From Volvariella volvacea V23 (Eukaryota; Basidiomycota; Agaricomycetes; Agaricales; Pluteaceae): a stretch of DNA of 64,000 nucleotides. Within the stretch, counting starts at the first letter, position 1. Each line of letters begins with the position of its first letter. Positions 55,771-64,000 of the stretch are shown in pieces. The translations under genes and the position numbers were made by a program. The stretch spans positions 1,376,762 through 1,440,761 of the forward strand of contig KB722739.1 in assembly GCA_000349905.1 (NCBI GenBank). Reading direction: 5' to 3'. Below the pieces are notes generated by a model, which saw only the letters and a list, made by a program, of their open reading frames with translations, made no database searches and had not been told where the DNA came from.

Positions 55771-57779
55771 CTACCTTTCACTAGCAGATGCCGATGCAGG
55801 TGCGGGCGAGAAACCATCAACAAAGCTACCAGACGACTTTGTGGCCTTCTCTGCTCTCAACTCTGTTATGGATTTCTTCAGAGTCCTCTCAATTACATCA
55901 ATGTCGCCACGGGCGGAGTTCGCAGCTGTGACACCCATATGGCTGTATAATAGTCAGGAATTAAGCGGCTGCAAAGAACGTGGAGGCACGAACCCGATTC
56001 GTATGTATTTATCTGGTGTTGTTGACGGTATTAAGTCAATCGGACTACAGGATTTGTGGAAGAGACATACCCTTGATGTCCCCCAGCAAGCCACCGGCTA
56101 CCACAACGCCTTGCGCAGATAGGCGGGGGAGGATCTCGGACGCTTTGATGTCATCTGGCAGATACGCCTGATCCAACCTGTGTCAGGTGTATTCACTCAA
56201 GGTGAACAACGAAGCTTACAGCAGTCATTCCGTTGGAGGCATGAGCTGAGTCTTTTGGCAACTGTCGCAGGCCTAGTTGATCTGCGATGGCTCGAACTCT
56301 GGCGCTGACTTGGCGTTGTATACGGAAGCGCTCTTGAAGCGATGGCGAAGAAGCGGTCAGTTGTTTCAGTGAGGCGTGATAGGCGCGGACCAAGTTGACC
56401 GCTGGTGTGGCGAAATAGGCGGGAGAGCCGCTGCCATAGGCTTTCATGATGGGCAGCCACCTACGAGTGGTAAGCAAAAACAGTCGCAGCATCCATTTCG
56501 ATGATGTGACTTACTTCTTCCAACTCGCGTAATATGAAGTAATTGGGCCTTTGCGATTCTCGAATACCTGGTTTGGCGTTAGAAATATAGGACAAGTACA
56601 CGCTCCTCCGAAATACCTTGATGGCCCGCTGACTTGCTACCACGATGCTCAGACCCGGAGGTGCACCAAGACCCTTTTGGCTCGCCGTAATGACTATATC
56701 TATATCCCAAGCATCCATTCTGATCTCTTCCGTTGCCACGGAGCACACGCCATCCACGATAACCTGGAGTGGTGCCTCAAGATTTGTTGCATCTCATGGA
56801 TCGAACTACTCACTAATGTCTCTGGGGATACTGTACGCACCACCTCTGCAATACTCTTGATATCAGACAATACACCTAGCCGGTCGCATGTCAATATATG
56901 GTGCAAAAAACTCAACTAACAAAGCTTACCGGTGGACGTATCCACGTGAGTGGTGGTGACAGCCTTATACCGTTTTTGCCTTAATATATCTGCAATGGTC
57001 CTCAGGTCTGCATAACCCCCAACTTCCGACCGTATTTGATCCACTTTAGCGCCATAAGTGGTCAAGCTGTTTCGGGCATCAATCATTACTATTCAGGCAT
57101 CAGTATCTTGCCCCGAAACAATACTGACCAGTCTGTAAAGCCGTCTCCGAAATAGCCTGTGTGAAGGACAAGCACGTTCTCTTCAGGCTCGATAAGATTT
57201 GCTGCAATCTGAGGTAGGACTTTGTGTTGGGTGTGTTGGCCGAAACGGCAGAACAATTGGCTTACCTGGTCCCAGCCCAGTGTCCCACTGCCACTGACGA
57301 TGAAGGGCTGGCCAGTCGTTGTGAACAATACATCACTATACGAGAGTTAAAGGGAATCGTAGAGCGAAGAAGGGTGGGCATACCGAGTCATCTGGATGCA
57401 TTCTTTGAAAATGTTCACGAACTCGGGGGATACATGGGAAACTGGTGGTTGAGCGATCGCTTCTAGGACCTTTGTACACGCGAGCGTTACTTAGGGCAAT
57501 AGTTTATATGAACAACATGGGCGCACTTCGTCAGAGACCTCAATAGGACCTGGAATACTATTCCTCAAGCGCTGAGCATAGCACCGTCAAGGGGTGGGCG
57601 GAAATGACTCACGCGAGAAGTCTTGGCCAATGCAATGAGAGGGCACATCAGTTCGTGAACATGACAGAATAAGTCATCATAACCTCACTTGTGGGGTGTC
57701 TGCGGCATGACGATTTTCAGTTTGTGAGTGAAGGATGGATGCCAGCGCAGCGCACCTGTTTGCCTTTATCTTGTGTCAT
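55771..57779 (-). CDS. AGX1: Alanine-glyoxylate / serine-pyruvate aminotransferase, copy 2
   Basis: A tandem paralogue of the gene at 53277-55243. It reads MTQDKGKQ, TPHK, LLA, then IPGPIEVSDE. Then MDGVCSVATEEIRMDAWDID and IVITASQKGLGAPPGLSIVV (PLP Lys in SQKGLG), MKAYGSGSPAYFATPAVNLV, RIQRQVSARVRAIADQLGLR, LPKDSAHASNGMTAV and GVTAANSARGDIDVIERTLK. The tail is longer than in copy 1 (KKSITELRAEKATKSSGSFV, DGFSPAPASASASER). The same intron positions and the 9-nt microexon are kept. No upstream extension is possible: a TAA lies in frame about 20 codons before the ATG at 57779. So only copy 1 could carry the presequence. The start was chosen as the first ATG after that stop. Confidence 0.9.
57613..57621 (-). 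other. 9-nt microexon, aminotransferase copy 2
   Basis: Read on the minus strand this is A CTT CTC GC, between ggccaag and gtgagt. It gives L-L-A before IPGPIEV. It is the same phase and place as in copy 1, so it was present before the duplication. Confidence 0.75.
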
Positions 57780-58553
57780 GGCTTCAGGGGGGTAAATGGG
57801 GTTGTATAATTTGCGGGGTGGCAATAACAAGGATATGTTTGGTTAAAAAAGTCCAGGATCAAAAGTGATGGGTGGCCTCATCCCAATGGTCCTTGTTATT
57901 TTAAACACTGAATCCGAGATCAGGGTATGCGAGCCCTGTCCCCCATGGGCCAACATCTGTAACTGGTGCGACCTCATCGTGAACGTATTCTCGACGGAGT
58001 AAAGGGCCCGTTCGTTAGCGATAATGTGTCATTTTCCCCTGCACGTTCGAGCCCCGAGCAGCGCAGATCCTGTCCGCGACATCGAACAACCCCAGGCGAT
58101 GTATAGTGAATCCAAAAGCCAATAGTTCCCAACCCCATTGGTAAGATTCACCGTGGGCTAGTGTAGCGTTTGCCGCAGGCCTGGGAGGTGTCAGAAGGTG
58201 ACCGTTTGTCCAGATGGTATTCGTGGAAAGGTCTACTGGTTGCAAATGAATGAGTGCAGGTCAGAAGGGCACAATATCTGTAGGTTTCACTCCCAAATAG
58301 CCAACCTATCCGCGTGCGACTGGACCGCAAGATGCTTGGTTGTTTCACCGAACTTCTATACATTCCACATCTTTTCTTAGACCACATCCACAAATCCTTA
58401 TACGAAAAGACCAATATAGGGTGTCAACAAAAATAACTGTTCCAACTCGGAGAATAGAGAATGCCTACGGCCAACAATGATGTGCGTCGTCCGAAGTGCA
58501 AAGAACACGTATCCGCTACTCGAAATAGTGCAACATGCACAGCCTGCAATGGG
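57780..58553 (-). other. Intergenic, no gene assigned
   Basis: About 770 bp between copy 2 and the stop of the dynein gene. A minus-strand frame near 58015-58245 reads LAHGESYQWGWELLAFGFTI but has no recognizable family. It is left as non-coding or unresolved. Confidence 0.4.
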
Positions 58554-61039
58554 CTATCTCCCAGCTACAATTTTGGAGGAATCCAACTCTCCTATGCCAT
58601 TAGCCTGACCACCACCAGCTACCCCAGCAATTGTCTTCTGCAAGTCCGTCCATTCTGATTCCCTGGGAATAGCCAGATCCCCAATGTCGTAGACGTACAA
58701 TCTTCCATCACTTCCACCGAGGGCTGCACGTCGACCATCTTTGCTGTCCCACTGAAGCTTATTAATTGCACGGCCGGAACCAACCACCGTTGACACTGCT
58801 GGCACCTAGCGAAGAAAGCGGGGTTAGCCATTGTAGTCACTGCAGATCCTCAACGCTGCCCTTCATCTACTATCAACGTACCTCTGTGTCGGTATTCAAG
58901 TTCCACAAGTCAAATTTACCCGATCCATCCACCATGCCGAACAGAGCTGGATGGGCTGGATGCCATTTCACGTCATAAACGTAGTCATCCGCCTCATCAA
59001 ACGAATAAATTGGAGAGATGCCGTGAGTGCTACTCGAGGGCTTCGTGAGTGATTTCGCTCGCCATAGCTTAACGGTCCAATCGACGGAACATGTAAGGAA
59101 CAAGTCAGAAAAGTCAACAGGTCCGAGTTGAGGATGAAAGTTAATCCCCATGACAGGACCAGAGTGACCCTTGTAAATATCGTATTGATTAAGACCGGCC
59201 TTTGCGCCGGCACGATCGTAACGATTAGCCTGGTAAACGTTACCCTCTTCGGTACCAACCCAGAACGTCGTTGTTTCGTTGTCTGGGAAGTCTAGACAGG
59301 TGATAGCAACCTCTCCGGTCTTGTTATGACCAGCGTGCACTAACTCCAGAGTTTCCTGTGCACGTATATTGGTTACCCAGGCTAGATGGTGAACGGACAC
59401 TTGGGACTTGCCTGTGGTTGTGCAAGCATATCTACCAGCCAGCTGCATACCATACCATCTGTACTGCTTGTAATTAAGTTATGAGCATTCTGAGTGCCCA
59501 CCATCTGCATAGCATATACAGGATGTGTGTGTCCAGCGGCTGATAAGGGCGTCTTCAACACTGGCAAATGTTTTGACCGCGTATCCCAAAGCAATATCTG
59601 TCCAGAATAGGTCCCACCAAAGACTAGATTTGAGTGAAACGGCGAGAAGGTGACAGAAAGAACATCGGACTAGATAGTATCCATGAGATTACTCTCGGTT
59701 TGGAAGGATGGACAAACCTGTGAGTGGAATACAAACTCAGGTCGTTCTAGGAGATGAAGATTCCAAACAGCAACGATCCCATCAGGTTCATTCAGAGCAG
59801 CAGGATTTTTGTTGTAGGACGCCACACTGAGCTCTGGATACTGCACAATTGTGAGTACCGCATCGCACAACGAAGATCACACTTACCTTGGGTGACCAGT
59901 CCACATCGGTAATAGAACGATTTTTGCCATAGCGCTCATCATAAAACTCACAAACCCGCTTAACCCGCTTGCCTTCCGACTCATCACTGCAAAAGCAAAT
60001 AAGTAAATGCAGAGTCTAACAACTTCCAAATGCTTACCCGCCAGATTCCGTTCCGATGGTGTAATCACGGATGTAGTCATAGCCGTCATTTAGGGCTCGC
60101 TGGACAATCTTTGATGATTGCTCGACGAACTCCAGGAATTCGGGTGCGGTAAGAATGCTGGCCCGTTCTTCCTCGCTCAGTTCTGCATTTACACAGGTTC
60201 AGCAAAGTGTTAAGCATGAGACGTAGGAGACATACCGCGAATTTCCTGTTCAATCTCCTTGTCCAATTGAACAGACTCTTCCTCCAGTTCCTTCTCCCGT
60301 GCAGCCCGCTCCTCCTCGATCTCCCGTTCCCTTTGGATTCGATGTCGTTTATCTTCGTCATGGTCATGATCAAGAGCTGTGTCTGTTTCTGTAGCAGTAG
60401 TCTGCACCTCCTTGTTGTAGACAACGCGCTCCTTTGTTATGGTTATCAGCACAGTAGTCTACGACCGTGGGTTTGATACGACACCTTTTGAGGAAATTCG
60501 AATAGTTCTTGCTCAATGTCAATCAAGTCCGGGATGTAACGAGGAGTCATTGCCCTAACGTTCCAACATTTGATCCTGGGTAGGCATTCTCACATACGAC
60601 TGGACACACCTCTCAAGTACATGGTCGGTCGCCGAGCTGGTGGACCGATTGAGAGTTGCACCGACAGTGCGTCGATCCAAGGACTCCAAGTCACTTTGAC
60701 GGCTCACCCGCCCAGATTGCGACAAAACAGACTGGCCTGGTAGTGGGACAGGGTGATGCAATGAAGGGGTGCCGGGTACAGAGGAAGATGGCGTTAGGTC
60801 CGCGCTCTCAAGACTTCTGCCAGAGCCTATAAGCGAAGAAACGAGAGACTCAATGTTCTCCCTAGCTGCTTGTGAGGTGCCCGGAGTCTATGCGTCCTTT
60901 AGCATCCCTCGCTGGAGACAGTGAGGAAGCATACTTCTTGTGGATTCCTGTCCTGCCTCTGCCTCTCTTGGCGCATCTTGCGAAGCTCGGCAAGCTTTGC
61001 CCTCTTCGCCTCTATCTCAGCTCGTCGTTTCTCTGACAT
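58554..61039 (-). CDS. DYNC1I: Cytoplasmic dynein intermediate chain
   Basis: This is the intermediate chain of the dynein-1 motor, which links the heavy chain to dynactin and light chains for minus-end transport. It starts [20 protein letters not shown], a charged coiled coil that binds dynactin p150. A linker follows with a Ser-rich part and [16 protein letters not shown]. Then comes an acidic/basic alternation, [20 protein letters not shown]. The C-terminal WD40 propeller has [102 protein letters not shown] and [18 protein letters not shown]. The end is SSKIVAGR. An ATG at 61102 would add MDPITPMVVAEC; I chose 61039 because the family starts with a basic coiled coil there. It is divergent from SEN2 across 118 bp. 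Confidence 0.93.
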
Positions 61040-61157
61040 CGAAGGGTATTGTGTGGATTCAAGTTGGCACTCGGCTACCACCATTGGAGTAATTGGATCC
61101 ATCGCCTCACGTGATCAAATACTAATTCTGACTCTTGGTCGGTATTCGACATCGCTC
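61040..61157. promoter_or_regulatory. Short divergent promoter between dynein chain and SEN2
   Basis: Only 118 bp separates the chosen start codons of two opposite genes. It must hold at least part of both promoters and leaders. No clear TATA was seen. Confidence 0.5.
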
Positions 61158-62564
61158 ATGTCCTCCATCGCTCCATCCTCGCGGGCTAAAGGGCCTCAGA
61201 AGTCGGGGGCCCGACGCACAGAGGCCAATAAAATATATGCCAATCTACTCCCACTTCTTTTCCATGATCCACCACCCAGTCGAGTCAAGTCCGTCGTGGG
61301 TCTACTGGGCCTCTCCCTCACTCGAGTCGAGACCCCTCACTGCGAAGGCATTTTAGACACTTCAACACGCTCTGTATGGGTGACCAACCCCAACCATTCG
61401 ATGGTCCTTTGGAGGCGTGGGTTCTTCGGCAAAGGCGATTTATCCCGCAGTGAGCCCAGTTGGCTACAGAGACAAGTGAATCTTCGGAGAACCGATGGAA
61501 AACGTCCGTAGGCGAATTCCTTGCGTCTGCCTATCAGGTGGTCTGAATACAGTCTATGAACTCACGGATACCCAGAGATGACCTCTGAAGAGGTGACGGC
61601 GAAGCGCAGAGCAGAGCGAAGACAATTCAAAATTGATCGTGCCCAGGCAATTGCTGCAGCGGCAGCTCAGGCAGAACAGCTATTTGCAACAGAAGGACGC
61701 GTCGTAGTACCTGCACTCTCTGGGCCGGACATCCCATCTGCTGCCACATGGAAACCCTCAAGACCGGTGGAAGACCCTTCCCAACCTTCTCCAGAGCAGG
61801 ATTCTGATGCAGACTCGGGAGAACCCCTGGAGGATATCGAACACTTACGGTTAACTTTACAAGAAGCTTTCTTTCTAATATGGAATTTGGACTGTCTAAC
61901 CATTGTAGACCCTACAACAGTACGTCAACCTCACAGACCCGTTCTTTCTACCTTACAGGAACTTTATGACAGGATCGTATTATGACTATACAAGATATTT
62001 GGCAGGCTTTCCAGGGATGTCATCTACCGCCATCTCCTGATCACACACTGCAATTGCATTTTGACAACCCGTTCCTCGTACATTACGCCACATATCATCA
62101 CTACCGCTCGCTTGGCTGGGTAGTGAAAAGCGGGATCAAGTTCTGTGCTGACTATCTGCTATACAAGCGTGGACCCGTCTTCTCGCATGCGGAGTAAGCC
62201 GTTTCCATCAAGTATGATTGCATATCTCATACTTCCACAGATTTGCTATTGTTGTTTGTCCAGTGTACGAGGATCCTGAGGATCAGACAAACTCCCCGGT
62301 TACCTTGCAAAATGCAGACACTTTCAATTGGTCGTGGCTCAGTACACTAAATCGAGTCAATTCACAAGTGCAGAAGGTGAGCCGCACCGCCCGTTGCGTC
62401 GTTTAATCACTTACGACTTGTAGACATTAATTCTAACCTATGTGACAATCCCTTCACGGAAACGAGTGAACCCAGATGTCATTAAGTCACCAGCCTGCCT
62501 TACCTATTATGCAATCCGTGAAGTGGTCGTACGAAGGTTTGTCCCTGCACGCATGAGAGAGTAG
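61158..62564 (+). CDS. SEN2: tRNA-splicing endonuclease catalytic subunit Sen2
   Basis: This is the subunit that cuts the 5' splice site of intron-containing pre-tRNAs, in the Sen2-Sen34-Sen15-Sen54 complex. It starts [20 protein letters not shown]. Then come [60 protein letters not shown] and [15 protein letters not shown] charged coiled coil follows ([20 protein letters not shown]). Next are [18 protein letters not shown] and [20 protein letters not shown]. The active-site segment [19 protein letters not shown] holds the conserved Tyr and His, and the third residue is the Lys of VQKTLILTYV. The C-terminus is [19 protein letters not shown]. About five introns are seen; one is placed with donor gtccgt near 61493 to join GK to QMTSEEV. 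All three catalytic residues are present, so the protein should be active. Confidence 0.93.
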
Positions 62565-63050
62565 CGATACATTGCGCTTCTGGTCAATGGGACAATGCTT
62601 GGATTGAGGTTGATATATTGGTAATACATTAACACATTACATCCCACAATCGTCTCACCCAGCAAGGTCACTACGTCCCAGACGTTCCTCGCAATCTATT
62701 GAACGATGCATATAGGACGAAATCCGATACACATGGAGAACAATGCAATTGTTGGAATGATGTAAGTAAATAAAGGACCCACAGTTTCAGGGTATTCAAC
62801 GGGNNNNNNNNNNNNNNNNNNNNNNNNNNNNNNNNNNNNNNNNNNNNNNNNNNNNNNNNNNNNNNNNNNNNNNNNNNNNNNNNNNNNNNNNNNNNNNNNN
62901 NNNCGCGAATTGCTAGATTAATGCCGAATTGGATTTGCTATGGTTGCAGAGGTGGTACAACATAACGGAAGAGGCTGAAATAGTTACTGGTAGGTGGGGA
63001 TATATCTGGGCGGATAGAAAGCACAAGAATGATGAAAAGGGTGAAATTGG
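62565..63050. other. Convergent intergenic region with assembly gap
   Basis: About 490 bp between the stop codons of SEN2 and the Thp3-like gene. It includes exactly 100 N at 62804-62903. The visible bases show no coding sequence. Confidence 0.6.
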
Positions 63051-64000
63051 TCAAATTGCACCCTTTATCATGACCTTGCGATATCTGTCCTCAAAGACTT
63101 GCTTGAGCTGTGGTAAGGCTGGTTTACAATCCAAAACTTTTTGGTTTTCTGGTTTTGTTGGATCAACGAAGAACGCGGCAGAATGGTTTGTCAGCCATTT
63201 GTGAGTGGAGGGAAGGTCATCGAAGGCCAATTCATTAAGTAGGAATGTTAGAGGAATTGTTCGATATCTACGGCAGTTCGTTCATTATAAATTAGCGAAA
63301 CCTTTAGTTTAATGGACTTACGCTTTAGTGATGACCATTAGCGCTTTAACCCGCTCTCGATCAATAAAGTGATCCATGATATATGCGCCCATGTTAGGAG
63401 CGGATAAGTACAGCTCGAATAAAGAATGATAGTTGCCCATCGACAGCGCCCTATGCACTGCTAATGCATGCCGGACGGCATCATCCTGTTTCTGTTTGTC
63501 TGTTAGTTGACCTACGTACAGGTTTAACTCTGTGCCATTGTCAGCAAGAGAAGGGAGGGAACGGTAAAACTCACCGCTTCGGTTCCTTCCATGGAGCAAC
63601 ATGAGGATGCGATATGCGGTGAATTCTTCAACTTTCCCGGGGATCCCGAGTTCATAGAGTGTCTTTAAGGTAGCTTGACACTGATTGTACTCTACCATAT
63701 CGTTCTAAATCAATGTGATTGAGTTACTGCACTATGAGTCAGTCATAAGGCCACCCACACTTTCCAAGGCCATTCGCGCATGAATCTCATAGACCTGAAC
63801 CGTGAATTCATTCTTGATCCGTTGGACCTACCGAGCAGCATTGAAGATGCATCCAAAGTGCAGCCTGAGACGTACTGTTAGATCTTGTCGTAAGCTCTTG
63901 AATTGATTGCAGATCCAAGGGTATGCGACCTTTGCCTTCCACCTATTCTTTAGTTCCAGTAGAGTCTTTTGTAAAACAGGATAAGGTCGAATAGTTTCGG
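63051..64000 (-). CDS. THP3: SAC3/GANP-domain protein, Thp3/LENG8-like, 5' part outside window
   Basis: A PCI-type protein of the Thp3/Leng8 group, linked to transcription elongation and mRNA handling (Thp3-Csn12 in yeast). The visible exons on the minus strand read TIRPYPVLQKTLLELKNRWK, ICNQFKSLRQDLT, then VQRIKNEFTVQVYEIHARMA, LEEYNQCQATLKTLYELGIP-like sequence, KVEEFTAYRILMLLHGRNRS, HALAVHRALSMGNYHSLFEL, YLSAPNMGAYIMDHFIDRER and VKALMVITKA. The end is LNELAFDDLPSLHKWLTNHS, AAFFVDPTKPENQKVLDCKP, LKQVFEDRYRKVMIKGAI. The order and wording match the SAC3/GANP domain of the Thp3 branch rather than Sac3 itself (EFTAYRIL, APNMGGYLMDHF). The 5' part lies right of base 64000, so the start is not seen. 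Introns of 50-70 nt break the frame several times. The stop lies about 150 bp from the N gap. Confidence 0.87.

Noticed and set aside
58030..58080. Possible tRNA T-loop (gttcgagcccc)
   Set aside because: No matching acceptor or anticodon stems could be folded around it.
58015..58245. Minus-strand 76-residue ORF
   Set aside because: No motif, no partner exons, and it lies in the 3' flank of the dynein gene.
62929..63204. Plus-strand 91-residue ORF
   Set aside because: Antisense of the Thp3-like C-terminal exon (LNELAFDDLPSLHKW on the minus strand).

Overview
The window reads as nuclear DNA of a filamentous basidiomycete, most likely a mushroom-forming Agaricomycete. Genes are dense and sit on both strands. 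They are broken by many short introns of about 50-65 nt, and proteins continue across exons of a few to a few hundred bases. The proteins are typical fungal housekeeping types: GDP-mannose transporter, Zn2Cys6 regulators, a fused fungal sulfite reductase and a DASH-like subunit. Two runs of exactly 100 N mark assembly gaps, one of them inside a gene. I saw no virus, transposon, CRISPR array, tRNA or rRNA. Exon boundaries were read by eye from splice signals and remembered family motifs, so outer coordinates are firmer than every internal junction.

Layout: 0-4.1 kb holds the 3'-truncated Golgi GDP-mannose transporter (minus) and a PQ-loop membrane protein (plus). 4.5-10.9 kb is clathrin heavy chain (plus). 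11.4-12.9 kb is a Rho3-type GTPase (minus). 13.3-28.7 kb is framed by two paralogous Zn2Cys6 transcription factors in opposite orientation. Between them lie three minus-strand genes: a coiled-coil protein, a CUE + CCCH + Smr protein, and the PDCD2/Tsr4 ribosome-assembly factor. 28.8-38.1 kb has a Msc2/ZnT5-type zinc transporter with a very long His-rich loop and a Mus7/Mms22-type DNA-repair scaffold (both plus). 38.3-44.9 kb has a tiny Hsk3-like DASH subunit, a long acidic nuclear-looking protein with a short Cys cluster, a UPF0303 gene interrupted by an N gap, and a small Ser/Pro-rich ORF. 44.9-48.3 kb is the largest stretch with no assignable gene. 48.4-53.1 kb is the sulfite reductase hemoprotein (MET5, plus). 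53.3-57.8 kb is a tandem pair of alanine-glyoxylate aminotransferases (minus). 58.6-64 kb has dynein intermediate chain (minus), divergent from tRNA-splicing endonuclease SEN2 (plus), then the C-terminal part of a Thp3/Leng8 protein (minus), cut by the window edge.

The genes do not form an obvious pathway cluster. Local themes are secretory and endocytic traffic on the left (transporter, clathrin, Rho3), RNA and ribosome handling in the middle (Smr protein beside Tsr4), and sulfur and amino-acid metabolism around 48-58 kb.

I did not find a clear new multi-gene system. The observations most worth a second look are gene-structure oddities: a 7-nt microexon in MET5, a 9-nt microexon kept in both aminotransferase copies, a 57-nt in-frame GC-AG intron in Rho3, and an aminotransferase pair in which only one copy can gain a presequence-like N-terminus. 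The inverted regulator pair and the unexplained 3.4 kb stretch are the other two.
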